DNA from: Monoraphidium neglectum
Taxonomy: Eukaryota > Chlorophyta > Chlorophyceae > Sphaeropleales > Selenastraceae
Assembly: GCF_000611645.1 (NCBI RefSeq)
Contig: NW_014013394.1
Span: forward strand, 1-34,637
Direction: 5' to 3'
DNA: 34,637 bases
Every line of letters begins with the position of its first letter. Position 1 is the stretch's first letter. The position numbers and the translations under genes were made by a program. Positions 1 through 10,808 of this stretch are shown piece by piece. Under the pieces are notes generated by a model that made no database searches, was not told the DNA's origin, and worked only from the letters and a program-made list of their open reading frames with translations.

Positions 1-33
1 CTCATACACACCGCCGACCCCCCCCCCCACCAG

Positions 34-396
34 GCTGGTGGTGGTCCTGGAGCGCCGCACCAATGTGTACGCACTGCAGTCACTTGAGCACCTGCGCTCC
101 CTGGAGACGGCCCCCAACCCGCGCGGCCTCGCCGCGCTCACGCCGGCTGCCGAGCCCGGGGACCCGTGCCTGCTTGCGCTGCCATCCAGCAGCACTGCGG
201 GCACGCTGCAGGTGCGGCGTATGTGGGCCGCCCGCCCACCACGCGGCGCAGGCAGTGGCGTTGCATCTACGCATCAGGGCCGCCCGTGGGCGCTCGCTGC
301 CCCTGCTGGGCGCGCACGCCAAGAGAAGAATTGTGCAGCAATCATCAATGCTGCTGCATGTGCCTGCCCCCTCTTCCCCATTTGCGCATGCATGCA

Positions 397-427
<31 letters not shown>

Positions 428-1589
428 CCCACACAACCCAATCTACACAAAGATGCACACATGCACCTTCTTTTATGCTCACATGCGTGCACCACCCTCA
501 ACACACATGCTCTCACATCTGCGCACACAGGTGTACGACCTGGCCGCCGACGGCGGCAACGCGCTGGTGGAGATCAGCGCCCACAAGGCGCCCCTCGCCG
601 CCATCGCGTGGAGCCAGGACGGCAGCCTGCTGGCCACGGCTTCCAGCACGGGCACCGTCGTGCGCGTCCACGCGATCCAGCCGGGCGCCAGCCGCATATT
701 CAGCTTCCGCCGCGGCTCCACGGCGGCGACGGTCCACTGCCTGGCGTTCAGCCCGCCGGGCGTGGAGCCGCGGCTGCTGGCGGCGGCGAGCAGCCACGGG
801 ACGGTGCACCTGTTCCGGCTGGAGGCGGCGGAGCGGCACCCCGCTATGGCAGCGGCGTCGATGGCGGCGGGGCTGCTGTCGGCGGTCGTCAAGCTGCCGG
901 TGACTGACATGGTGCGTACGCGCGGCGGGCGCGTGGGTTTTTGGGTGTCAATTGCTATGCGAACAGGGACGGGGGTGAGGGGTGCGTGTGGCCTTGCACG
1001 AGCCCTGCCTGGCATCAGGGCTTGCCCAGGTGCTTTGCTGTTTGTTGGGTCTGGAACGGAACCTTTCCCCCTCTCCGGGTCCACTGGCCACCCTTGCAGG
1101 TGGACCCTGTGCGCAACATTGCGACCGTTCGGCTGCCTTGCCACGGCGCGGCCAGCATCTGCGCGCTGCAGAGGCCGAGCAGCGGCGGCGGGGAAGGGGG
1201 CGGCGCGTCCACGGGCAGCCTGTCGGCCTCGCACGCTTTCGGGGGCGCGGTGAGCGGGCGGCGGGCCCCTTGGGGCAGCTCTTGGCGCAACACCCGTGTA
1301 CAGCATGCGTATTGTGGCCATGCAGCCGATCTGCGTGGTCAGAATATGGTATCTGCGTGTGCGGTCCGCCAGTCGGGCTCACGTCTGCAGGCACTTCAAT
1401 CAGAGCGCCACCAGCTGAGATGCGGGCTCCCCTCCCCCCCTGCGCTTCCGACCCCAGATATCTCTGCTTGTGGCGACGTCAGAGGGCCTTCTCTACGATT
1501 ATGCAATAGAGGGTCTGGCCGATCCTCGAGGGCCCAGCTGTTCGCTAGCGGGCGAGTGGGCGTTGCTGGGGAGCGCAGGCCTGGGTTGA
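34..1589 (+). CDS. ATG18: ATG18/WIPI-family PROPPIN (autophagy), 5' end missing
   Basis: WD40 beta-propeller proteins of this family bind PtdIns3P/PtdIns(3,5)P2 on autophagosome and vacuole membranes and recruit lipid-transfer and conjugation factors. Exons visible: 34-211, 531-911, 1100-1249 and 1458-1589, giving about 279 residues; the start lies left of the window. The first exon opens LVVVLERRTNVYALQSL, the typical blade around the family's LVVVLE stretch. The FRRG phosphoinositide-binding motif is encoded at 705-716, and the last exon has the final blade LLVATSEGLLYDY before TGA at 1587. Internal introns are GT..AG, phase 0. A Gly/Ser-rich stretch follows VRLPCHGAASICALQ, where the family varies. 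The exon 3 to exon 4 junction is least certain, because a small extra exon could lie in 1250-1457. Family call is firm; which ATG18 paralogue is not. Confidence 0.85.
385..435. repeat. GCAC/CA simple repeat in ATG18 intron
   Basis: An imperfect GCAC tetranucleotide run grades into (CA)n. It sits in the intron 212-530, about 100 bases before the acceptor at 530. Confidence 0.9.
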
Positions 1590-1910
1590 CACTCCTGGTG
1601 GTGGCGACCGCGCGCGCCTGGCTCCGCACTGTGCGCGATCCGCTGCTCCGCAGACCTACATTGTATATTGCTTGTGCTCTTTGTATGTGTACATGTTTTC
1701 CTCATCCAACGCCAGCGAACTGCGGTATGCGCGCCGAGGCACCCCGATCCCACGCTGCGCGTGCTACGACTGGTGTGTGCAACTGCATCGCCGCCCTGAC
1801 GATGTGTGGCGCAACTCATTTGCATCCCAATGTACGGTGTAATGGCATCAGTGCGCTTGTAAACGAGCAATTACGTGTACTGTAGGCCGAGCTTTGCAGC
1901 CGCGATCCCA
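1590..1910. other. Intergenic, ATG18 to DUF4336 gene
   Basis: I see no coding exon here. It holds the ATG18 3' UTR, with two TGTAA motifs, and the presumed promoter and 5' UTR of the next gene on the same strand. Confidence 0.6.
1838..1842 (+). terminator. TGTAA poly(A) signal candidate for ATG18
   Basis: TGTAA is the usual chlorophyte polyadenylation signal. It lies 249 bases after the stop codon, and a second TGTAA follows at 1858-1862. Confidence 0.45.
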
Positions 1911-3745
1911 ATGGCGCTCCACTCTCGCAGCCAACTACCCAGTAGTGGGCGCAATGCAAAGACGAGCGTGGCATCATGCCAAATGCGTGGGAATCGGGGC
2001 CACGCACGGCTGCGCGTGCGTGCCGCCGCAGAAACGCTGGTGGCCTCTGACGAGCGGCGCAAGTTCAATGGCCCGCTGCCTCCCACGGGCGTCAAAAACA
2101 CACAGCTCGTCACAATCAAGGTGCGGTACGCCCTCCACGCATACATCACATACGGGCACGGCATGTGCCTGCTTCAGTGGCCGCCTCCGCACGTATGTGG
2201 GTGTGCAGGACCTGTCATTCTGCAGTGCACCCGACATGTGATGTGCCAGTCCTGCCCCCCCCCCTTCTTTACCACCCACAAAACCCCAGGAAGGCAAGCT
2301 GTGGGCACTGCGGCAGGATTTCCCAGAGGAGGGTGCCAAGTCCATCTGCCTGAACTGCTCTGTGGCAAAGCTTCAGAGCGGCGGCCTGCTGGTGCGTGCG
2401 CAGCGGCGTGGTGGGGCTGGTTGTACCCCTGCCAATGATGCAGCTGCTGCCGGGACACCTGCAGCATACAGCAGCAACGCTGGTTCCATTGCGTAAGTTG
2501 CCTTGCCATGGACCCAACTGACTTGGATGCGAACAAAGCAGCACACGTTCGACGATGTCAACGCCGCGAGCGCTCAAATCTGCAGTGGCGTCCCCTTCCT
2601 CGCCATCAGGCTTGCGTGCCCTGACTGGGCACCTCCCAAAACCTCGCGACAGGTCTACGCCCCCGTGGCGCCAACCCCGGAGATGCTGGACCAGGTGGCC
2701 TCCCTGCCCGGCAGGGTGGAGCACATAGTGGCGCCATCCCTGTCGCCGGAGCACTGGCTCTACGTCAACGCCTTTGCCAGCCATCACCCCGACGCGACCG
2801 TTTGGGTGTGCCCCGGTGAGCGGCGCGGAGGGGCACGCGGCTGGCCGGGCAGCGTAGGGCCTTGACGTTTGGTAGTGCCATGAGCGTGGCAGGCTTGCGT
2901 GTCAGGGTGGTGGATTTGCAAGCGGCCCTGTTTTCGTACGTTCAAGCCTGAGCTTTGAGCTAAAGCAGTCTGGCCTGTACTGCCTCGCATGCTCTAGCAC
3001 AGGCCCCTTGGTTCCCTTTTGATCAACATGTGCATGGCACACGTGCACACATAGAACACACACTCGCACGTGCACAGACACAGACATACACACACATACA
3101 CACTACACACACACACACACAACGCACACACACTCACACACACACACGCGTGCACACGCATCCACACACACACGCACGTGCACACACACACATACGCATA
3201 TGCGCACACCCAAATATCCAAGTACGCAGCATCCCTCAGACACACGCAAACACACAACCTAATATGCACACGCCGCAGGTCTGACCGAGGTCAACCTGCC
3301 GGGCATCGGCGACGCCAAGATCTCGGCTGGCCCCAATGTCAAGGAGATTGGCCCCGCCATGACGCAGGCCCTGGGGGACGAGGTCGACTTCGCCCTGTTC
3401 GTCGGGCCCCTCGGCCTGTTCAAGGAGGCCGTGCTCTGCGCCAAGCACGCGGGCGCGGTCTTCAGCGGCGACCTGTTCTTCGGGGCGTTCGAGGAGGAGG
3501 GGATGCCGACGCCGCTGCAGCGGAAAATCGGGGACCTGGTGGGGATCCGGAAGCGCGTCGGCTGCCCCGTCGCCTTCCTGCAGATGCTGCTGAAGCGCGA
3601 CGCGGCGCGGGAGTGGCTGGGCAAGGTCAGCGGCTGGGAGTTTGACACCGTGACTGGGGGGCACCTGAGCGCGGGCATCAACGCGGAGCGGTACGGCGTG
3701 GACGCGCGCGCGTCGCTGCTGGAGAGTTTCAAGTTTGTTCTGTGA
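1911..3745 (+). CDS. DUF4336-domain protein, likely plastid-targeted
   Basis: Four exons: 1911-2120, 2290-2391, 2653-2815 and 3279-3745, giving 313 residues, with intron phases 0, 0 and 1 that join cleanly. The N-terminus (from ATG 1911) is rich in Ser, Arg and Ala and has few acidic residues, as in a chloroplast transit peptide. The domain begins near residue 71 with EGKLWALRQDFP and continues through VYAPVAPTPEMLDQV, RVEHIVAPS and DATVWVCPG, the hallmark order of DUF4336. This family is usually compared to metallo-beta-lactamase folds, but no catalytic activity is established, so none is assigned. The C-terminal exon (GLTEVNLPG to SFKFVL) is the family's tail. The second exon was found by phase and conservation and is too short to stand out as an open frame. 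Intron 3 is filled with CA repeats. The domain is secure; the exact start is less so. Confidence 0.8.
3038..3252. repeat. CA-rich microsatellite in DUF4336 gene intron 3
   Basis: Interrupted (CA)n with CG and TA interruptions lies within intron 2816-3278. It ends about 25 bases before the acceptor. Confidence 0.9.
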
Positions 3746-5286
3746 GCACAGTTCAGCGGGTCCTGTTGAGCTGCGCCGAGCCGCGCCGAGTTTTAGTTGG
3801 CTGGTGTGGTCTGGGCTGGGACTGACCTGCTAATGAGTCGTCCCTCGTGGTGTGCTTTTGATATGTCTGTTCTGGCGGCCGTGCTGCTCATACATTTTCA
3901 ATGTGTGCACAGCAGCATGAGCGTAACAGCTGTGTGCGTTTGGTTGGAAATATCGTGCACAACAACTTTTGTTGAGACACCGTGCGCCAAACACCACTCA
4001 ATAATTCAATGCTGCACTCACACCAAACAGTAACCATGCATGTTTCTTCCTTTGAAGGACAGCATCCGCCCCTGGCAGCTGTCATCCGGCAGATGCCGGT
4101 GTGCATAAACCCCTCGCAAAGAATGTATTTGTGAGGGATGCGCAGACTGAAGAGGCGCTGTGCTCGCTGTGTCAGGTCAAATGGCGTCAGCCTGCGATGT
4201 CGGGGCTTTTAGTTGCTTCTGCTGACGAGGACAGCCCAAGCGAGCCCCTAGCTGACGAGCGTGACTGTGCTACCGACCAAGCAGCCGACTTGGTGCCACC
4301 TGAGGCTTTATCAAACCGGCTGCAGGGCCAAAGGCTGAAGATAATGACACAATGGGATAAGCCAAGGCTGACCTGCGCCACACTGCCGGGTTTGGGGTGG
4401 AAAGTTCACATGGCGAAAGCCCATCGGACGGACGGCCCTGTGGGCGGGCATGGCGGTGAGTATGCACCTGTGTCAGCTGTTCTTGATAGCTGTTGCACGC
4501 AGCAGGCGCTGGGCGCAACTGGACCCGGAATGCAGTGCTGCAGCGTTAGGTGGCAAATCCTGTGCGATACTTCAATGGAATGGCTGGCTACTGACAATGT
4601 GGGGTGCGTGTGAGTCTTGGAGTCAGCTGACTTTGGCAAGCTCAGACGGGATCAGAGCAGCATGCCACGTCCCAGCGCCCCGCTGCTGGACCCTCGAGCG
4701 CTCGCACCACAGTGGCGCTTAGAACCGATAGCCGCACAAACAGATCGCAACGAGTCTGGACCACCACACAGTGAGCCAACCCAACAATCGCAGCAGCACC
4801 TGCAGGAGAACAGGCATGAGCAAACCTGCCCCACAGAATAGCCACACGCATCTGCTGACTTCTTTGATCCACAGCAGCGGCACTTCAGGGTAGCGGCGTT
4901 GCCCTGCCCGCCACTCATCCACTCAAGCTGCGCCCCGCCGCATCAGCCCCCAAAAGCGTCACCTTTGTGTCCGCCCCTTCCCTGGACCGCCGCCCATGCA
5001 CCGCCGCTCAATTTGTCCGCCGTATTGCAATAAGAGCGCACGATAGGTTCATCATAGAGGAGAAGCGGGTCATCTAGACAAAAGAGATACCACTCAACCC
5101 CTTGCCATGGTGTAACTGCTGCTGCGTGCCTGGGCGGGTGGGTGACGGTGATGGGTGCGCTGCCGATGTGTGCGCAAGCAAGCATGGCGTATATATGTGC
5201 CTCGAGCAGGCACACACATGCCATGATGCAGTCACCGGCAACCTTGTCCTTTCAGCGGTTCGTTTTGCTGAATTCATTGCAACAAC
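3746..5286. other. Inter-gene region with one weak gene candidate
   Basis: 1.5 kb between two plus-strand genes. 3746-4180 shows no convincing exon and no clear TGTAA. 4197-5077 holds coding-like segments described separately. 5078-5286 is presumed promoter of the membrane-protein gene. Confidence 0.5.
4197..5077 (+). CDS. Possible unrecognised small gene (structure unresolved)
   Basis: A putative first exon from ATG 4197 to 4455 encodes 86 residues with an acidic N-terminus (ADEDSPSEPLADERD) and ends at a strong donor GTGAGT in phase 1. Another open stretch, 4868-5077, lacks its own ATG. It encodes APKSVTFVSAPSL, then AAQFVRRIAIRARDRF, and ends at TAG, as a last exon might. I could not connect the two in a unique phase-consistent way; several AG acceptors between 4630 and 4760 are possible. 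The segment ATLPGLGWKVHMA faintly recalls the Leu-Pro...Trp-x-Val start of a COMM domain, but the rest of that domain was not found. Treat this as a hypothesis only; it could also be non-coding sequence with chance open frames. Confidence 0.25.
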
Positions 5287-6486
5287 ATGCTGTTCGCCGT
5301 TTCGAGATGGATGCGTAAGAAGGCAGCATGGAAGAGATTTTGGTCGAACCTGGCAGTCTTTTTCGTGCTGCAGGTGGGCGACAGCACGCGAAGTCGCGCC
5401 ACACCATCCACTGCAGCGCTTGCCATGCATCAGGATGCACGCACCAAGCAGCAGCGCGGACGCCGCTGAAGTTGCTCTTGAGTGCGACGCTGGCCTGATA
5501 CATACCAGCAACATTCATCCATCAACCTCCTGTTTTTACAGCCAGCCCTCTGAACAGCAAGTGACCAGCCACCCCATATGATTGTCTGTGTGCAATGGGG
5601 CAAAACGCACTGCATTTCAGACAAGCAACCTGAAACATTTGCACAGGCATCTATCCTGTGCCTCAAGCTGCGGCTAGCCTCCCTGGCGCCAGAGCTGGAG
5701 CCGCCCTTGGACTACCGGCCAAACGGCTACACGGCAGATGAGGCGCTTGCCGTTATGAAGGGGTACGGCACAGAGGCGCGCATGACAGCCGTCATGCTGG
5801 AGGTGGGCACGGCAGGGAAGCAAAGCAGGAGGGCGCAGGGGCCCTGGCAGGGTGGCGCCGCAGTGGGACGGCGCCGCAGAGGTCGAGTGTGGCGGCGCGC
5901 TCTCTCATCAGAATCTCTCGAATGCGGGTTCGCTGCAGGGCTTGATTCGCGTGGCCGCCGCCACGTCATCAGCTGAGGCGTTAGCTGCCCTGCGGCCCAC
6001 CCGAAAGTCGGGCCCCCTCTCACCACTCAGGACCACCCTTTCAACACCAACTTTGTGCATTGCGGGCCCCAGGTGACCGATTTCCTCTACTCGGGCGCCT
6101 ACGCCGTGCTTTTTGCCTCCCTGCTTAGCGTCAGCCTGTCCGTCATCGACGCGCCCCAGGTGATGCACCTGCTTAACCTTGTACCCGTCGCCACTGCCAT
6201 CGCCGACGCGGCCGAGAACTTCCTAATGCTCGCCCTGCTGTCAAGTCCAAGGAAGGACGTTGCTGGGTGGGTGGTCATCGCCAGCGCGGTCAAGTGGCAG
6301 CTGCTGCTTGCAACGGCCAGCGTCGTCGGCGGGACGGGGGCTTTTTGTGTGTACAAAGCACTCAAGCAGGCCGGCAAAGGGACCAAACACAGCAAGGCAC
6401 GCAACGGCGCGGGCGCGGCGGTGGTGGAGGGCGAGGGGCCGGCCGGTGGGGCTGCGCGGGGCCGCAAGCCAGCCCGGCGCGCGTAG
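5287..6486 (+). CDS. Uncharacterised multi-pass membrane protein
   Basis: Three exons: 5287-5373, 5647-5802 and 6073-6486, all joined in phase 0, giving 218 residues. Exon 1 encodes a short basic start followed by a hydrophobic helix (WSNLAVFFVLQ, running on into ASILCLKL). Exon 2 carries LDYRPNGYTADEALAVMKGYG, resembling the start of small uncharacterised bacterial membrane proteins in which a Tyr-rich segment precedes three helices. Exon 3 adds hydrophobic stretches near LYSGAYAVLFASLL, LVPVATAIADAAENFLMLAL and WVVIASAVKWQLLL. The D..EN pair in the second of these also occurs in the bacterial proteins, as I recall them. The tail after residue 170 is basic and low-complexity (KGTKHSKARNG, PARRA). 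Function is unknown. The ATG was chosen because it gives an uninterrupted phase-0 join and completes the first helix. Confidence 0.65.
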
Positions 6487-7907
6487 ACGTGGCGGCAGCG
6501 TTTTTCAGGCATGCATTAGGTCGGTTCAGCACTGATGTAAGGCGGGTGGACACGAATGTGGCAACGGAGGGTGTTGGAAAAGGCATGTACGAGCGGGGGC
6601 TGTGGAATGCGCGCTGGGCTGGGCATGGCTCGCAAGTGACGTCTCACCTGCCAGGGCTGGCACAGTGCGTGAACGCCTTGGAAGAACGCACGCTGCCGAC
6701 CCGCGACCTGCCGTGCGTGTCCGGCAAGGGTACACCATCTACAGCAGCATTGCCGCAGCGGAGGCTGCAGGGTCCAGGTGATCTGTCAACAGCAGCTGCA
6801 ACGCCTCAGACTCGCAATCAGTCCCTCCGCGCCTCACACTTGTGAGGATGGGGCCCCATGCACTCTGTGGGCCATCCATGCAGCACATTACTCTGGTGCC
6901 ATGGGAAGACCTAATCATCAGGTATATGTTATTGTTTGCAGACAGAAGCAGGTGACAAGGGTCGACCGTCGAAGTCAAAGTGTTTTCAGCACTCAGCAGG
7001 TGGCGCAGAAGGCCACACGACTGCCAGACAATGAGATGTGGTGTATGTAAAGCAGCAGGTTGTAATACTGTGGCCCTAAAAATGTCCAATATGAAAGTCG
7101 CCTCCTTGTGCTGTGAAGCCAGCTTGTAAGCGCGTTTCTCTGAGCGCCAACAAAAGAAAGCAGGTGGATGGCGCGACCATTCAACATTTCCCACCGCGGT
7201 CTGCGACGTCCCCGTGTGTGCGTTAATATGTATGCGCCAGAGCGTAGCCACCTGTGGCGGCCTGCGCTGCAGCACTAAGGCTGCTGGTCCTGATGGACAA
7301 TACGTGTCGAAACTTCCCAAAACCTTCCGCCTTCAGGACGTTTGAATTGTGCAGAAGCCAATGACAAGTGAGCGCATGACGGTTGCAACGCCATGCATGA
7401 GACGGGTCGAGCAGAAGCAACAACACTCAGCAGCAGGCGTAGGAGGGGCACCTGCCCCTGCTCGCGAGCCCCTACACCTGGCTTTGACCAGAAGGTGCAG
7501 AGGCAATGAGCTCGCTGTGGGGCCCCACAGGGCGCACGGTGATGCAGCACCAAAAGATGCAGTCATGAGATGACGCTTCCAAATATCCAGTGTGGTGCGT
7601 GCGAAAGCGCGTGCTCAATAAAATGTTTGAAGTGGATCGAGCGAACGTGTATTAAATTTGCAGCATCAGCAAAGTGCACTGACCACCACGTGCGAGGCGA
7701 CGGATTGGTCAATTGGGCCGTGCATCAAGAGCCAGAGGCCGAGCGGCTGCGCTGCTAGGCAAGCGCTAACAAATGAAGAGATCAAATGTTAATGAGGCTT
7801 GATTGGCAATGCATGTGCTGGGGCCTTGTCTTTTTGTGACCCCAGCACCTATGGGGGGGCTCAGGCAACCAGGCGCTGTCACCGCCGGGGCCTCCTGAGG
7901 TACCACG
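6487..7907. other. Convergent intergenic region, no gene seen
   Basis: This lies between the 3' ends of the membrane-protein gene (+) and the acyltransferase gene (-). Open frames here have no recognisable domain, no low-complexity pattern typical of the neighbouring genes and no supporting splice sites. I see only 3' UTRs and unassigned sequence. Confidence 0.55.
6536..6540 (+). terminator. TGTAA poly(A) signal candidate
   Basis: TGTAA lies 50 bases after the stop codon at 6484-6486, within the usual range for green algae. Confidence 0.5.
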
Positions 7908-10808
7908 TCACAGCCCCATGACAGGCGTGCGCGTGACCTCGGACACCAGGTTTCGCAGGCTAGTGGGATGGTAGATCATCACGTCCAAGGTTCCCAGTGC
8001 TCCCACCTGGCGCAGTCCCATCGCCTTCCACCAGGGCGCCAGGCGTGCCCACTTCTTGCGCTTGAGGGCCAGTGACACGCGCAGGTCGCCGTGGGAGCTG
8101 CCTGGGGGATGCCCGCAAAAGCAGAGGGTGTCAGCAAGCGCGTGTCTGGGTGTGGTGTGCCACTGCAGCGCGTGAGGTGCAGCAGGTCCAATTGCTGGCG
8201 TCCATGGCGCCAGCAGGGCCCATAACATACGAAGACCCGCAGCCTGTGTAGCGAGTTTTTCAAGCCGTCAGGGGTGTGTGGGGCAGCCGGTCACCGTCAG
8301 CAGGATGGCCGGTTGGGCCCGCAGCCGTGACCCAGGCCAGGCGGGGGCAGGCCAGGAACCTCATTGAGTTGGACGAGGCTGGGGCAGCGCCGCCAAACTG
8401 CGACGTGGCAAGCGGGGGGGAGCAGCAGGGGTTGGAAAAGAGTTGTGCGGCGACGCATTGGGGGGGCCGCAGGGAGGGAGGGGAGGCTGAAAGGCTGTGA
8501 GGCAAGAAAACTGCAGATATGTCCAGGAGGATCACACCTGCACCACTGCGACCCACCAGAGGGGATGTGCGGCAAAGTCGCCAGAAGTGTGCAGGTGCGT
8601 ATGGAACCACATGATGCGGCTGCACATCATGGGACACGCATGATGGCGCAGCCAACTGCACACACACACATACATACACACGCACATAAACGCACACATA
8701 CACGCACGAATGCACACACACACGCACACACACCAACAACACCCACCTTGACAGAGAACACCTCGTCATATTTGCTGACGTTGTCGATGCACACATCCCC
8801 CTCCAGCAGCGCCGCCGCCTCGCACGACCTCACAGCGCCACCCACGCCCGCGCCTTGCGCAGCTGCCATCCACTCGTACCGCCGCCGCATCAGGCCGGCC
8901 GGCGCGGACAGCTCTTCGCGCAGGGCAGAGTGGATGTGGGCGGCGAGAGCCGCGGAGGGCTCTGGCGACGGCGCGTCGGCCGCCGGCAGCAGGGCGGCGG
9001 GGCACCACACTGGGACCAGGAGAGACGTGTTGCCAAAGAAGTCGTCGCCCGCTGCATGGCCAAAGCGCCTGGAGGGAGCGGGTGCAGATACTGGAAGATC
9101 TGAACGCTGCGCGCCAAGACAGACAGGCAGGATGCCAATCATCAACACACAGCGGCCGCCACCTCGGCTGGCAGCAGCGGCTCACGCATTGCAGGAGTGG
9201 CTGTGCAGAGCGGCGTTGGCCGGGTGGGCTTTCTTTACCCCCCATCCGTGGGCCGCCTCTCCCCCGGCACTGAGCCAGCAGCGCCTGCTCACCCGCGTGA
9301 GTTGACGACGACGTGTGCATTGAGGCCCCCGCGCCGCGCCACCTTGCCGGGGCTCACCCAGGCGACGCTCGCCGCCACCAAGGCGCTAAGGACGTCGTTC
9401 GTCGTCGGCTGGACAGCGGCACCGCCGCCGGCGGCCCCGCTCAGGCGCGCCTTCAAGCCGTCTATCGCGGCGCGCGGCAGCACCCAAGAGCGGCTCTCGC
9501 AGCCGGCCATGCCCAGCAGCCCCTTGCCGAGCATGAGGACGTTCTGGCGGCGGCTGAGGACGTCGACATGCCACACGGGCTCCCCCTCCCAGAAGGCGCT
9601 GTCCTTGCCGGCGCGCGCAACAGCAGAGCTCCCGTCCGTGCTGCCGCTGCCGCTGCTGCTGACGCCGTTGTCCGCAACCCCGCTGCTGCCGCCCTCGCTC
9701 GCCGCCTGGGGGGGCGTTCGCGTCCCGTCCCTCGAGCCGCTGCTGCCGCTGCCGCTGCTGCTTGAGGCACGGCTGACCGGCGGGGAGAGGTCGACCAGCA
9801 GAGAGCGGTCCCACACCGGCGCCGGCCTGGCGCCCCACTTTGCGCATGGAGCGGCGCCGACGCCACGGCTCGCGGCCGCGATAGCTTCGCACTCGTCAGA
9901 CCAGGCGGATAGGAAGTCCAGGAAGGACTTGTAATCCGCCACCACATGGTCTATGGTGATGACCATCAGGGTCGCGTTGGCATCAGGAAATTGCGTGACC
10001 TGCGGCGCGGGGATAGAGGGTGCGAGGCGGCTTAGGACCATCGTGGCTCGGGTGTGGGCCGGCCCCCGCTATGAGCGGGGCGAGCTGGATGGGGAGGGTA
10101 CGGACGGCAGATGAGCGTGCAGGCCTGGTCTCTGGGTTTGGGTTGCAGTCGATCAGCGTTGCAGCACGCCCCACCTTGGCGGCCAGCAGACAGTGGCGCT
10201 TCATGGTGGGCAGGCACTGTGTTTCGTAGAGCAGGACGTCATCTGTCACCTGAAGAGGTGCCCAACGAAGTGCGTGAGGGTGGGCGACATAGGGGTGGAG
10301 AGGGTGGATGTCAGCCTGCAATTAGCAGCGCTGAAAGGAAACGCCTGCAAGAGCACGTGCTGGGAGGTCATCAACTGCCACACCCTGGGCAGCGCAGAAG
10401 TGGGCGAGCGCGCCCCCAGCCGCATACCTCCGGCGGCGAGCCAGGCGCGATGGCCTCGTACCACGCCGCGCCGCGGCCATCCGCGTCCGCGTCCCAGCGC
10501 AGCGCCAGCCCCCCCGTCCCGTGGCGCTCAAGCCAGCCGGCGACCAGGGGGAAGCGGTCGACGGCAATCTGCAGCGCGGCCGCCGCAACCGCGGGGTCGA
10601 GCAGCCCCTCAAATCGCCACGCGCCACTGATCGCGCGCCGCAAATGGGACGCGTCCAGCGCATGCAGCTCGACCTCGCCTTGGGGCGCCGCTGACCTGGG
10701 GCTGACATTCACGCGCCGCTCCGCGTGGCTGCGGCGGCCGGCCGCTGCCTCAGCGGCGCGCTTGGCCCTTCGGGCCGGCCGAACGGCCAGCTGGCTCAAG
10801 TAAACCAT
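7908..10808 (-). CDS. BAHD-type acyltransferase (transferase family, PF02458-like)
   Basis: BAHD enzymes move acyl groups from acyl-CoA to alcohols or amines. Six exons on the minus strand: 10808-10428, 10315-10175, 9999-9293, 9068-8747, 8655-8538 and 8101-7908. Phases 0,0,2,0,1 are all consistent, giving 620 residues. N-terminal landmarks are WRFEGLLDPAVAAAALQIAV and FPLVAGWL. The catalytic HxxxD is His192/Asp196 in TIDHVVADYKSF; the usual Gly after Asp is Tyr. NSRGRFGHAAGDDFFGNTSL matches the region after the conserved Asn-x-Arg, with FFGN. A Ser/Gly-rich insertion of about 50 residues follows WDRSLLVDLSPP. The expected DFGWG motif is not found: exon 5 (LAAPSCVSH to VGRSGA) lies where it should be. 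Exon 5's acceptor is the least certain (8655 or 36 bases further in). The acceptor substrate cannot be predicted. Confidence 0.75.
8657..8737. repeat. CA/GT microsatellite in acyltransferase intron 4
   Basis: (CA)n on the plus strand, so (GT)n in the sense strand of the gene. It directly abuts the acceptor of exon 5 and may act as its pyrimidine-poor upstream tract. Confidence 0.85.

Noticed and set aside
2994..3284. Cys/Val- and His/Thr-rich frames over the CA repeat
   Set aside because: Pure translation of a microsatellite inside an intron.
6739..7320. 193-codon minus-strand open frame
   Set aside because: No recognisable domain, no splice support and no bias typical of neighbouring genes; treated as chance.
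8532..8600. Minus-strand reading GDFAAHPLWWVAVVQ as the missing DFGWG-like exon
   Set aside because: It would end in phase 0 at the shared donor, while the last exon needs phase 1; the other frame fits both junctions.
9386..9947. Alternative-frame Arg/Gln-rich open frames over acyltransferase exon 3
   Set aside because: Shadows of the high-GC coding exon, with no domain content.
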